Shown here in pieces: positions 50,060 through 60,502 of a DNA stretch of 64,000 nucleotides (position 1 is the first letter of the stretch; each line of letters begins with the position of its first letter). A model generated the notes under the pieces. The model worked only from the letters and a program-made list of their open reading frames with translations, ran no database searches and was not told the origin of the DNA. Source of the DNA: Synechococcus sp. BIOS-U3-1. GTDB lineage: Bacteria; Cyanobacteriota; Cyanobacteriia; PCC-6307; Cyanobiaceae. A program made the position numbers and the translations under genes. The DNA lies in the NCBI RefSeq assembly GCF_014279975.1, contig NZ_CP047936.1, forward strand, positions 2,542,001 through 2,606,000, read 5' to 3'.

Positions 50060-50662
50060 TTGAGCTCCCTGATTCCCTCCCCTTCCGTGCTGTGGGAAGC
50101 CCCCACATCCTCTGTTCTGGCTGGCGAGGAACCTGGCTGGCTGCCGGGCCCATGGCGACTGATGCTGTTGGGAGATGGCAGTCCCACCAGACACCTGCGC
50201 TTGCTCACTGGTCACAGCGTGCAAGTGAATTTGATCGCAATGGACGCGGACGACAGCCTCAACGACGCAACCGGCGGAGCACGTCCAGCGGAGGTTCAGG
50301 AACTGGAACCACCCCTGCTGCGCCGTCAGGTCTGGCTGAACTGTGGTGACACCACGCTCGCCTGGGCAGAAAGCTGGTGGAACAAAGACGAAGCCGAGCG
50401 CAATCTGAGCAACCGTGAGCAGCCGATCTGGCTCAGCCTCACCCAAGGGCGCTCAGAACTCTTCCGTGAGGTGGACGGACTGGCACTCGTCACGGAACCT
50501 TGGCTGGAAGAAGGATTTGGCGAACGCGGACCCTTCTGGAGCCGCCATTACCGCTTCTTCCGGCAAGGGAAAGAGCTCACCGTGATCCGTGAAGTGTTCA
50601 GCCCTGCTCTTGAGCGCTGGCTGGGCGAAGCGCCAAGACGACCGCTTCATGCAACGTCATGA
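50060..50662 (+). CDS. Chorismate lyase-like protein (DUF98 family)
   Basis: A 200-residue protein starting with TTG 5 bp after the preceding stop. PWRLMLLGDGSPTRHLRLLTG, LRRQVWLNCGDTTLAWAES and QGRSELFREVDGLAL match the chorismate pyruvate-lyase fold, in which an Arg and a Glu contact 4-hydroxybenzoate. Cyanobacteria use chorismate lyase to make 4-hydroxybenzoate, the ring precursor of plastoquinone. The C-terminal half (WSRHYRFFRQGKELTVIREVFSP) is typical of the cyanobacterial form. Assigned by eye; the family is likely, the exact activity less certain. Confidence 0.78.
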   Translation: MSSLIPSPSVLWEAPTSSVLAGEEPGWLPGPWRLMLLGDGSPTRHLRLLTGHSVQVNLIAMDADDSLNDATGGARPAEVQELEPPLLRRQVWLNCGDTTLAWAESWWNKDEAERNLSNREQPIWLSLTQGRSELFREVDGLALVTEPWLEEGFGERGPFWSRHYRFFRQGKELTVIREVFSPALERWLGEAPRRPLHATS

Positions 50663-50749
50663 AGAAAATCAGCGTTTGATGCGGATTTTCACTTGACAAC
50701 TTGCCGACTGGTGTACTGAAGCAATCATGGCCACATCGGCAATGGTTCC

Positions 50750-51181
50750 ATGGCGACCTCCACCTGGGTAACCCTCAACGATCTGGGCCGCAATTTCGGC
50801 ATCTCCTCCATCCACTGCGGCCGAGCTCTCGAGCATGAAGGATGGCGGGACCGACAGGGACGTCCCACGGACGCAGCGCTCACAGCAGGTGCCGTTGAAC
50901 AACGCACGCCACATAGGGGTGGACGTTCGGTGCTTTGGAACGCTGATCTCTGCGCAAACGTCCTGGAGCGATTTGGTTACAGACCCGTGACGCGATCTGA
51001 GCGCATCGGCCAATGGACAGATCTACTGGAGGCCATGACGGCTGGCTCCCCGTCGATCACCACCACCGCAGATCAGATGGCTGAAGAGCTGCCCACCGAT
51101 CTGGTGGAGGACGTCAACCATCAACTGAGCCGACGTGGCTGCAGCTATCAGGTGTGCCGGCCAGTCAGCAGCCGGCACTGA
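50750..51181 (+). CDS. Hypothetical protein with possible DNA-binding N-terminus
   Basis: A 143-residue protein. The N-terminal TWVTLNDLGRNFGISSIHCGRALEHEGWRD resembles a short helix-turn-helix of the kind found in phage or accessory regulators, followed by a predicted flexible loop and a helical C-terminus. I know of no characterised homologue. A TTGACA lies 52 bp upstream (50693-50698), but no good -10 is visible at the right spacing. It converges with the DUF1269 gene, with 12 bp between stops. Confidence 0.6.
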   Translation: MATSTWVTLNDLGRNFGISSIHCGRALEHEGWRDRQGRPTDAALTAGAVEQRTPHRGGRSVLWNADLCANVLERFGYRPVTRSERIGQWTDLLEAMTAGSPSITTTADQMAEELPTDLVEDVNHQLSRRGCSYQVCRPVSSRH

Positions 51182-51193
51182 GTTGCTTTTGGA

Positions 51194-51715
51194 TCAGGCC
51201 AACCGCAAGGCTTCGGCCTGCTTGCGGGCCTGCTCCAACTGTTCTTTGAGCTTCTCCTCATCCGTGTAGCTGAGGCTGGTGTGCACCAAACGGGCATTGG
51301 GCACGTGACGACGCAAGCGCTCAATCACGCGATCAGGCGTTGAATCCCGTACGAGTAGAGCCAGTGCTGCACTGCCCTCAGGCAGGGTTTCAGTGAGCTC
51401 CTTGAGAAACTTGTCGTTGATGCCAATGTCACTGAGAGCTCCTGAAGCAGCACCGGCACCGGCACCAGCGGCCACACCAAGCAGCGGGTTGGCGAAGATC
51501 AGTCCGATCAGCAGTCCCCAGAAGCTTCCGCCCATCGCACCGGCCGCTGTCGTATTGATGGCCTGACGAAGGTGCACGTGACCATCACTGCCATGTTCAA
51601 GGACCACAGCATCCTCGAGGGTGATCAGGTGCTCTTCCTGGATCGCCACCAGCTCAAGCCGAACCTGCTCAGCTTCTTCCACCTTCGGGAAACCAATCAC
51701 CACAAGATTGCTCAT
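51194..51715 (-). CDS. DUF1269 membrane protein
   Basis: A 173-residue protein of the DUF1269 family. It starts MSNLVVIGFPKVEEAEQVRLEL, followed by LITLEDAVVLEHGSDGHVHLRQ. A Gly/Ala-rich hydrophobic stretch (about residues 55-92, GSFWGLLIGLIFANPLLGVAAGAGAGAASG split into two helices) and an acidic helical tail follow. The family is widespread in bacteria; its function is not established. Normal length. Confidence 0.88.
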   Translation of the reverse strand: MSNLVVIGFPKVEEAEQVRLELVAIQEEHLITLEDAVVLEHGSDGHVHLRQAINTTAAGAMGGSFWGLLIGLIFANPLLGVAAGAGAGAASGALSDIGINDKFLKELTETLPEGSAALALLVRDSTPDRVIERLRRHVPNARLVHTSLSYTDEEKLKEQLEQARKQAEALRLA

Positions 51716-51759
51716 CGTGTTGATGCAATGGTCCCAACCATAGATAGGAATGCGGGCGC

Positions 51760-52368
51760 TTAATCGCGACGGCGACTGGAACGCGGCAAGGAGCGTCGAG
51801 ATGACGACCGAGAGGTTGGCGATGAGGCTGTTGGCGGTGAATGTGTTGGCGGAGATGATGTGGGCGAAGACCCAGGATCCACAACGGCATCACGGCTGAC
51901 AGATCGCTTCCAGCGCTCCACCCGGAAACTATCGTCTTCTGGCCAAACATCCTCACTATCAGACGGCTGCGAAGACGACCTCATAGACGCTGTCGAGGCC
52001 ACTGGCGGAGGCAACATCGGCTGGCGGCGGGAGAGCGCCTGGAGTGGGCGTTTGCGTCTGGCAGGCGTTGATCGTTCAACTGATGAAGGGACGTCCGCTC
52101 GCCCTTGGCGTGCGGACTGCAGACTCTGCGGCCGCTCAGACAGCTCACGCCAGTCATCCTCTTCATCCAACAGCCAGTCGATTCGGTCACCAACCCAACG
52201 ACCCATCGCGTCCAAGCGGGAGGCGCCATCCAGCCGGTCGAAACTGCGACGCCCCGGCCTGGCCCCCGAAACACCGTCCACGAGCTGACGTCCGGTGTCT
52301 AACCACCGGTCAAGCCGCCGGTCCAAGGGATCAGGACTGCGCTGCGAGCGTTGTCGACGTGAATCCAT
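51760..52368 (-). CDS. Hypothetical Ser/Arg-rich protein
   Basis: A 202-residue protein. A conserved-looking N-terminal half (DPLDRRLDRWLDTGRQLVDG, then GRWVGDRIDWLLDEEDDWRE) precedes a low-complexity tail of Ser, Pro, Thr and Arg. There is no membrane segment or recognised domain. The disordered, basic C-terminus could bind nucleic acid or a partner; this is speculation. It lies 44 bp upstream of the DUF1269 gene on the same strand. Confidence 0.65.
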   Translation of the reverse strand: MDSRRQRSQRSPDPLDRRLDRWLDTGRQLVDGVSGARPGRRSFDRLDGASRLDAMGRWVGDRIDWLLDEEDDWRELSERPQSLQSARQGRADVPSSVERSTPARRKRPLQALSRRQPMLPPPVASTASMRSSSQPSDSEDVWPEDDSFRVERWKRSVSRDAVVDPGSSPTSSPPTHSPPTASSPTSRSSSRRSLPRSSRRRD

Positions 52369-52377
52369 GCTCTGACG

Positions 52378-52473
52378 TTACCGACGTCTGTGCTGCAACC
52401 AACGCTCTCGTTGCAGACCAATCAGAACGATCGAAACACCACCAACCTCCAACACCCAGAGAAAAACCTCCAT
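52378..52473 (-). CDS. Possible 31-residue membrane peptide downstream of SprT gene
   Basis: An ATG at 52473 opens a 31-codon frame, MEVFLWVLEVGGVSIVLIGL followed by a basic tail, ending in TAA at 52378. One hydrophobic span plus a positive C-terminus is the layout of small thylakoid or membrane subunits, but I cannot match it to any known Psb/Pet/Psa peptide. It starts 5 bp after the SprT stop, with a GGAGG-like sequence inside the SprT gene end. It is below normal gene-calling length. Confidence 0.35.
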   Translation of the reverse strand: MEVFLWVLEVGGVSIVLIGLQRERWLQHRRR

Positions 52474-52478
52474 CCCGC

Positions 52479-53051
52479 TCAGCTCACCTCCGGTGCAGGT
52501 TCGTAGCGAAGCAGACAACTGGCATTCCAGCGACCCCCATGAAGCCGATCGCAGCACAATCGACACGCCGCCTGCCGCATCTTGCGGCGATAGGGAGTTT
52601 GGTGCCCGCACTGAGGACAGATCGCGATCCAACGCGGAGAGCTCTGCGGCACAGGAAAGCGATGGCGGACACTGACCTCGAACCGGTTCTGGGCCGCGTT
52701 GATGACCTCCATGCGATGCCGAAAGCAAGGTCCATGCCCTTCCTCTCGCTTCAGCACCAGGTCCACCCAGGCGTGGATCATCTCGTGACAGAGGGTGCTT
52801 TCCGTGGCCTCTCTCGGCAAAGGGTCCAGCAATGGTCTGGACAACACAATTTCACGCCCGAATGGAGGAGCCACTGCAGGGCCTCGTCGGTAGAGACCAG
52901 CTGTACGGCGCAGGCGACCATCACTCCAACGCAACGCCAGCAGGGGTTGATGTCCTTGGCAGAGGGCTCCCTCGAAATGCTCCCGATTCAGGCGATGAAA
53001 CAGAGGGAGCAGCGGCTCGAGCGGCATGAATGGCGAAGGCCTTGACAACAA
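52479..53051 (-). CDS. SprT-like zinc metallopeptidase
   Basis: A 190-residue SprT-family protein. The zinc-binding CHEMIHAW (HExxH) is followed by the family's GHGPCFRHRMEVIN, and a C-terminal zinc ribbon has CPQC, then CRLC. Eukaryotic relatives (Spartan) cleave DNA-protein crosslinks; bacterial roles are poorly defined. Starts at 53051 or 53027 (MPLEPLL) are both possible; the neighbouring divergent gene probably begins at 53119, so there is no conflict. Confidence 0.85.
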   Translation of the reverse strand: MLSRPSPFMPLEPLLPLFHRLNREHFEGALCQGHQPLLALRWSDGRLRRTAGLYRRGPAVAPPFGREIVLSRPLLDPLPREATESTLCHEMIHAWVDLVLKREEGHGPCFRHRMEVINAAQNRFEVSVRHRFPVPQSSPRWIAICPQCGHQTPYRRKMRQAACRLCCDRLHGGRWNASCLLRYEPAPEVS

Positions 53052-53118
53052 CGTCGGCCCAGTCTGCCTCCATCCAGCGGTCCGTCAGTCAGACTCTGCA
53101 CTCACTTGGAAACAGCTG

Positions 53119-53538
53119 ATGGATCTGGGTCTGGTGCGGGAGATCGGGAGCAAGGCCCTCCTGGCCGGTGGAGGCGCCCTGCTTCTTTATTGGACGGTCA
53201 CGGCCGTGAAGCTGGTCCTCAGCGCCCGCGGCATCAACCCGCTGATCAAGCAGTTTTTCACGCAGGTGGCGGCGGGTCGAGTGGATGCGGCCTATCTGCT
53301 CACCACCAAGTCGTACCGGCAGCACGTCAACCGACAGCAGTTCATTCGCTTCCTGGCTGGCCTGAAACTCAACCGCTTTCGCAACCTCAAATCGGGCCGG
53401 CCCCGCCTGCAAGAGGGCAGCATGATTCTCACCGTGAAGCTAATCGCGGAAAACAAGGAGGAGATGCCCCTCGACTTCACCTTCACCAAGGCGGAAGACA
53501 GCTGGAAAATCGAGCGCATCACCCCCGTCAAGAGCTGA
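53119..53538 (+). CDS. Membrane-anchored protein with NTF2/DUF4864-like domain
   Basis: A 139-residue protein with one N-terminal membrane span (about residues 12-32, ALLAGGGALLLYWTVTAV). A small extracytoplasmic domain follows: INPLIKQFFTQVAAGRVDAAYLLTTKSYRQHVNRQQFIRFLAG split between two helices, then beta strands ending DFTFTKAEDSWKIERI. This resembles NTF2-like DUF4864 proteins. The ATG at 53119 gives a clean membrane-anchor start; an upstream ATG at 53026 would overlap the divergent SprT gene. It lies 12 bp before ligA, so probably one operon. Function unknown. Confidence 0.72.
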   Translation: MDLGLVREIGSKALLAGGGALLLYWTVTAVKLVLSARGINPLIKQFFTQVAAGRVDAAYLLTTKSYRQHVNRQQFIRFLAGLKLNRFRNLKSGRPRLQEGSMILTVKLIAENKEEMPLDFTFTKAEDSWKIERITPVKS

Positions 53539-55650
<2,112 letters not shown>

Positions 55651-55735
55651 CAAGCATTGCCCATGGTCAATGCATCCGACCAAGGGATGTGATGGCGGAG
55701 ACTGAACAGGCAGTTATGTCCAGCATCTAGCCCCA

Positions 55736-56863
55736 GTGGACTCCTCATCTCCCCGTCGAAGCGTTCTGGACAATTTGTCCGGTGAGTGGAAGATCAACCT
55801 CGAAAACCGGATCCCACGCAAGGAGCTCTACCAGGCCCGAATCGCTTCATCCAAGCCCTCACTTGGCTTTTTCGTGCTGCTGCTGTGCGCAGCGGTGATC
55901 GCCACTCTGGGACTGATCGCCAACAGCACGGCGGTGGTGATCGGAGCCATGATCGTGGCGCCGCTGATGGATCCGATCCTCAGCCTCGCTTTTGCACTCT
56001 CCATCAGCAACAACAAGCTTGCAAAGCGCTCGCTGCTAACGGTTGTGATTGGCGTGCTCACCGTGATCGCCACCGCAGCATTGCTGTCATCACTACTGGA
56101 TGTCAGTGAGGTGAACCGAGAGATGACCTCCCGCACAGCGCCCAACCTGATTGACCTCGGAGTGGCCGTGGCGGCTGCTGTGGCCGGATCCTTCAGCATG
56201 ACCCGTGAACGGCTCTCCAATTCACTGGCCGGTGTGGCCATCGCCGTGGCATTGGTGCCACCACTGTGCGTCTGCGGCATCGGCCTGAGCATGGGCAATG
56301 AGGTGGTGGCGGTGTTTGGTCGCGGCACGGTGGCCGGTCTCACCAATCAGATCTCCGAAGGCTCCTTCCTGCTGTTTCTGGTCAATTTGATCGGGATCAC
56401 GGTGGCCAGCCTGTTCATCTTTCTCGTTCAGCGCTATGGAAGCGTCGTTCAGTGTTGGCGCAATCTGCTGGTGTGGCTGGCTCTACTTGGTTTGTTATGC
56501 GTTCCCCTGTCTTCAGCTCTGCACGACTTCAGCATCAGGCAGGAAATTGTCAGCAGGTTCGACACCTTCAAAGCAGGTCAGGTCAATCAACTCAAGATCA
56601 CCAGCAAGAACCCCTATCTGTGGCAGAGGGTGCGCCTGCTGTTCAGCAATGTGCGGGTACTTAACAACAAAGCCGACGTGGATCTGGTCTTCAGCGCACC
56701 AAAGGGTGTTCTCAGCGAAGAATTGGCCAATGAGCTCTCCGACACCATCATGAAAAGCGCCAAAGAAGAGTTCAACCTTGATGACGCCAAGATCACGATC
56801 AGCGTGATTCCCAATCAGATCAACAAATTCAGCGGTACTTCAGCGCTTCCATCAAGGCAATGA
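55736..56863 (+). CDS. DUF389 membrane protein
   Basis: A 375-residue protein with a GTG start. The membrane region (about residues 40-270) has the DUF389 pattern ATLGLIANSTAVVIGAMIVAPLMDPILSLAFALS, then GVAIAVALVPPLCVCGIGLS. A cytoplasmic or periplasmic domain of about 105 residues follows. The family is widespread and its transport or signalling role is not established. No enzymatic motif is visible. Confidence 0.88.
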   Translation: MDSSSPRRSVLDNLSGEWKINLENRIPRKELYQARIASSKPSLGFFVLLLCAAVIATLGLIANSTAVVIGAMIVAPLMDPILSLAFALSISNNKLAKRSLLTVVIGVLTVIATAALLSSLLDVSEVNREMTSRTAPNLIDLGVAVAAAVAGSFSMTRERLSNSLAGVAIAVALVPPLCVCGIGLSMGNEVVAVFGRGTVAGLTNQISEGSFLLFLVNLIGITVASLFIFLVQRYGSVVQCWRNLLVWLALLGLLCVPLSSALHDFSIRQEIVSRFDTFKAGQVNQLKITSKNPYLWQRVRLLFSNVRVLNNKADVDLVFSAPKGVLSEELANELSDTIMKSAKEEFNLDDAKITISVIPNQINKFSGTSALPSRQ

Positions 56864-57029
56864 ACAACTCAGAGAGAGATCACCCAACCATCTTCAGGTG
56901 GATCAAAACGGAGTGCGGTCGAGCCAAATATGCCGACCTCAGCAGCCGCAGCGGATTCGCATCCAAAACCCGGCTGGGTTGGTTTGTTGTAATCGCCGCT
57001 CTGCGTGACTGGCGTCTGCCTGATCCTGA
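56864..57029. other. Intergenic region with one doubtful ORF
   Basis: A 62-codon frame starts at 56860, overlapping the DUF389 stop as ATGA, and runs to 57048, 19 bp into the convergent TVP38 gene. Its sequence has no recognisable domain. I regard it as weakly supported. No terminator hairpin was recognised. Confidence 0.3.
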
Positions 57030-57671
57030 TCAGACCTCAGGATCCTGAACATCAGCGCCTGGTTCCTGAAGAGCTTTGCGGGCTGAGCGTCCCACCAGCC
57101 ACACCACACCCACCGTGGCCAGCACTCCCACGACCCGAAGCACCCAGGCCTGCGCGGAGGTCTCTCCAGCCAGCACCTCACCAAAACTGGCAGCGCTGCC
57201 GGCCAGAGCACCGAGAGCACAGAACAAAATCGTGCCGGGAATGATCCCGATCAGGCCGAGGTTGTAATCACGCAGGCTCACCTCACTCAATCCGTAAGCC
57301 AGGTTCAGCAAAGAAAACGGAAAAGCGGGGGAAAGGCGCGTGAGTAGCACCAAACGAAACCCCTCCCGACTGACGGCCTTCTCAATCGCCAGCAACTTCG
57401 GAAAACGACTCAGACGCTGCTGCGCCCAGCCCCTAAGCCAGTTCCTACCAAGAAGGAACGCAGCCTCCGCCCCAAGTGTTGCCCCGGCAAACACGATCAG
57501 GCTGCCCCACCAGGGTCCGTACAACGCACCGGCCAGCATCGAAGCCCAGATCCCCGGCAGCAGCAAAGTCACCCAGACGGCATAAAGAGGAATGAACAGC
57601 AGGGCTCCTGCGGGCGACTCCAGCCATGCAAGAAGAACGTCGATGTCAATCAGCTGAACGATTGCTTCCAT
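57030..57671 (-). CDS. TVP38/TMEM64-family (DedA-like) membrane protein
   Basis: A 213-residue protein with about six hydrophobic segments. It has the VTT/DedA-type motifs LPGIWASMLAGALYGPWWGSLIVFAGATLGAEAAFLLGR (split by a turn) and the conserved Arg in VLLTRLSPAFPFSLLNLAYGL, followed by YNLGLIGIIPGTILFCALG. Related proteins are lipid scramblases or transporters of undecaprenyl phosphate; the specific substrate is unknown. It is divergent from the binding-lipoprotein/MscS region. Confidence 0.88.
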   Translation of the reverse strand: MEAIVQLIDIDVLLAWLESPAGALLFIPLYAVWVTLLLPGIWASMLAGALYGPWWGSLIVFAGATLGAEAAFLLGRNWLRGWAQQRLSRFPKLLAIEKAVSREGFRLVLLTRLSPAFPFSLLNLAYGLSEVSLRDYNLGLIGIIPGTILFCALGALAGSAASFGEVLAGETSAQAWVLRVVGVLATVGVVWLVGRSARKALQEPGADVQDPEV

Positions 57672-57822
57672 CCTTCATCCATCAATGCCATCACTGTTCT
57701 TAGGACCACAGCAACAACACAACCGCACCTCACTGACTCAGACAACTCGTGACATCAGAACACTGACCCAACCCTTATCAGGCTTAGCGTTGAGCCCTTG
57801 GAAGGAAGACTTGCAGGCTGCT

Positions 57823-59097
57823 GTGCAACATCAACGTCTCCGGGCACCACTGATCCGACAGCGCCTGCTGTTGCTGGGGCTTCTCTGCACAGCTGGGCTG
57901 CTGAGCTCTTGCAGCACCAGCAGCGGTCGAACCCCAATCAAATTGCTTCGGGTGGCCCGCATCATGCCGACCGATGAGAGAGTCACCCCGACTGACAGTT
58001 CCAGGGACCGGAGGCGTTTACGCAGCTTTCAGAACAATCTTTGGGATGTGGTTCCAGGCCTGCGCATCCAACCCGCTCTCTATTCAGAAGCTGCCGTCCA
58101 ATCGGAACTGGAACGTCAGACCTCGAGCGGACTTGGGCCGGATCTTGTGATGGGCGATGCCCGCCTCATCCAACAACTCTTCGAAGCAAAGCTGCTGGAC
58201 CCTGTGCCCGTCACAGCAGAACAACGCAACGCCATCGCGCCAGGCTTACTGCAACGCGTCACCAACTCCGGCGGGGAGCTCACAGGTCTTCCTGTCTCTC
58301 AGTACCTCCAGCTCGCCTGTTACGACAAACGCAAACTCAAGGAGCCGCCGACAACGCTGGCACTGATGTCCAAACAAAGCGGTGAGGGTCAGGTGTTTGG
58401 CATTACCCAGAATTTTGAAGACCTCTACTGGAGCATGAGCGGGTTCAAGGCGGGCAACGCACTGGTGAGCTCCTTGCGAGGCCAACAACCCACTGCCGAA
58501 CAAAACCAGCGTTTGGTTCGCTGGCTCAGCTGGCTGCGGGATGCCAGCTATCAGCAGAACGTGATGTTCCTCAGGGATCAGGCCACCCTGCGCAAACAGC
58601 TGATTAATGGACAACTGCACTGGATCAGCTGCTGGAGCTCACAGTTACCTCAACTGAGAGAAGCGATGAAAGACAATCTCGGCATGACCCTTTTGCCCGC
58701 TGGACCCGCAGCTCCGGCCACACCCATCAGCAAACTCCAGGTCTGGGGTCTGGGCCGCAACTCCAGTCGACGCCAGCGGCAGACCGCAGAGGAGCTGATG
58801 CAATTCATCGTTCAACCATGGGCCCAGAAGACCTGGTCACTGCGTTTTCGAACCAACTACCCCGTGAATCCAGCAGCGGCCACGATCATTAACCGCCAGA
58901 TTCCAGGAATCAAGAATCTCTACATCTACACAGGCAAAGAAGAAATCAAAATTGGCGATGAGATTGTGGCTGCCATCGATTCAAATCCAAAACTTGCCAA
59001 AAGCATCCAAAACATCCTCAATGATGTGATTTTTGGGGCAAAAACTCCCGCCAAGGGAGCCAAGCGACTGCAGACCGTTTTGAGGTCATCCTCATGA
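57823..59097 (+). CDS. Solute-binding-protein-like lipoprotein (module A)
   Basis: A lipoprotein of about 424 residues (from a GTG at 57823) with lipobox LSSC (Cys30). An ATG at 57685 would add 46 residues before the signal and leave no promoter space. The body resembles family 1 ABC solute-binding proteins: GLGPDLVMGDARLIQQLFEAKLL, LPVSQYLQLACYDKR and RWLSWLRDASYQQNVMFL. It is clearly paralogous to the gene at 61874. Two Cys are shared (ACYDKR/ACYNKK and ISCWSS/ITCHAS) and could form a disulfide. No ABC permease or ATPase is nearby; instead its stop overlaps the start of an MscS channel gene by 4 bp. Confidence 0.8.
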   Translation: MQHQRLRAPLIRQRLLLLGLLCTAGLLSSCSTSSGRTPIKLLRVARIMPTDERVTPTDSSRDRRRLRSFQNNLWDVVPGLRIQPALYSEAAVQSELERQTSSGLGPDLVMGDARLIQQLFEAKLLDPVPVTAEQRNAIAPGLLQRVTNSGGELTGLPVSQYLQLACYDKRKLKEPPTTLALMSKQSGEGQVFGITQNFEDLYWSMSGFKAGNALVSSLRGQQPTAEQNQRLVRWLSWLRDASYQQNVMFLRDQATLRKQLINGQLHWISCWSSQLPQLREAMKDNLGMTLLPAGPAAPATPISKLQVWGLGRNSSRRQRQTAEELMQFIVQPWAQKTWSLRFRTNYPVNPAAATIINRQIPGIKNLYIYTGKEEIKIGDEIVAAIDSNPKLAKSIQNILNDVIFGAKTPAKGAKRLQTVLRSSS

Positions 59098-60476
59098 TGT
59101 CCACCTTCTCTAATCCTCTGATCACGGTGGCTCCTGGAGACATCCTGGTCGAAATGCTCAGTTGGCTGTCCTTTGTGGAGCGCTGGCCTGTTCTGATTCA
59201 GTTGATCCTGGTGCTAATCGTGCTGCTGATTGCACGGACACGCAGCATCCTTCTAAGGCGCAACCGACACCTTCAACGCCTGCTCAACCGAGCAGGTCTA
59301 CATCAACGCTTCCCGGATTCAATCCGCGTGTTGCTGGGGCCCGCTCTATTACTTTTGCTCGCAGGAGTCTTCGCAGTCGTACAAGTTCCCTACGGACTGC
59401 TGCGTTACTTCGGACTGCTCTGGCTGGGCTGGAATCTGTTCACTCCCTTAAAAGTGTTGGTGGAAAAAACTAATCCCCGCTTCCCGATTGGAGAAGTGGA
59501 AACAACACTATTCAAGCCAATTTATGTGTTCACAGCAACGTTGTCGCTGCTGAGCTTGCTCGGCAGTCAGGAGAATTTAGCAAGAATTGGGATCGCCAAT
59601 CTCTTCGAAGTTGAGATTACTCTCGGCAAATTGTATACGGCCATTGTGGCGATCTACCTGATCGTCACCATTGCATCCAGGCCAGCAGCACTAATGGCTT
59701 GGATGAGCGGTGTGATCTTCGGGGTGCAGAAACGCAATCAGCGCGGGCTGGAGTTGTTATTTCGCTACAGCGTAATCGGCATCGGCATCATCGGCGTGGC
59801 TTATTACATCGGCATCAACGGCAACGCCTTTATTGCAATCGCCGGTGGTTTGTCAGTGGGGATTGGTTTTGGCACCAAGGAAATCATCTCCAATTTCATC
59901 AGCAGCATCTGGCTGCTATTCGAAGGATCAGTCCGGCCTGGGGAGATCCTGATGATCAACGGTGATCCCTGCACCGTTCGCAAACTTGGTTTGCGCGCCA
60001 CACAGTTGAAGCGAGGTCGTGATGGAGCCGAACTACTGATTCCCAATCAGAACTTTTTCACCCAGGAGGCCGCGTCTTACACAGCGACAGAAACCTCTAG
60101 ACGCGACAGCGTGGTGGTGGGTGCTGCCTATCGACACGACCCCGACAAAATTATCGACATCCTGCTGGAGATCGCGGCAGACCATTCCAAGGTGAAGAAG
60201 TATCCGCCTGCAGCGGCATTTGTCACTGAATTTGCGGAATCCTCAATCAACTACAAGATGTTGTTCTGGGTGGCAAATCCTCTCGACGCCTTCAACGTGG
60301 GCAGTGATCTACGTCGTGCAATCTGGAAACGATTCGAGAAAGAGAACATCAGCATTCCCTTTCCTCAACGTCAGATCTATTCGATGGAGTGGCCTCCCAA
60401 AACGCAACAAAGCCTCAGGCCACAGTTGCAAGCTGAGCAGTCAATTGATCACGAACCATCAGACGGCGTGAGCTAA
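59094..60476 (+). CDS. MscS-family channel (module A)
   Basis: A 460-residue membrane protein. Four or five spans precede the MscS pore and beta domain: SVGIGFGTKEIISNFISSIWLLFEGSVRPGEILMINGDPC, in two parts here, then GAELLIPNQNFF and the alpha-beta C-terminal domain. MscS channels open under membrane tension and release solutes during osmotic downshift. Translation is coupled to the lipoprotein through ATGA at 59094-59097. It is closely similar to the truncated channel at 63133 but only distantly to the one at 60503. Confidence 0.9.
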   Translation: MMSTFSNPLITVAPGDILVEMLSWLSFVERWPVLIQLILVLIVLLIARTRSILLRRNRHLQRLLNRAGLHQRFPDSIRVLLGPALLLLLAGVFAVVQVPYGLLRYFGLLWLGWNLFTPLKVLVEKTNPRFPIGEVETTLFKPIYVFTATLSLLSLLGSQENLARIGIANLFEVEITLGKLYTAIVAIYLIVTIASRPAALMAWMSGVIFGVQKRNQRGLELLFRYSVIGIGIIGVAYYIGINGNAFIAIAGGLSVGIGFGTKEIISNFISSIWLLFEGSVRPGEILMINGDPCTVRKLGLRATQLKRGRDGAELLIPNQNFFTQEAASYTATETSRRDSVVVGAAYRHDPDKIIDILLEIAADHSKVKKYPPAAAFVTEFAESSINYKMLFWVANPLDAFNVGSDLRRAIWKRFEKENISIPFPQRQIYSMEWPPKTQQSLRPQLQAEQSIDHEPSDGVS

Positions 60477-60502
60477 GTTCGCCACTGCGACACACGAGTC
60501 TC

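Noticed and set aside
50693-50720. TTGACA as a promoter -35 box before the hypothetical gene at 50750
   Set aside because: No -10 hexamer occurs at 16-18 bp; the best candidate is only 13-15 bp away.
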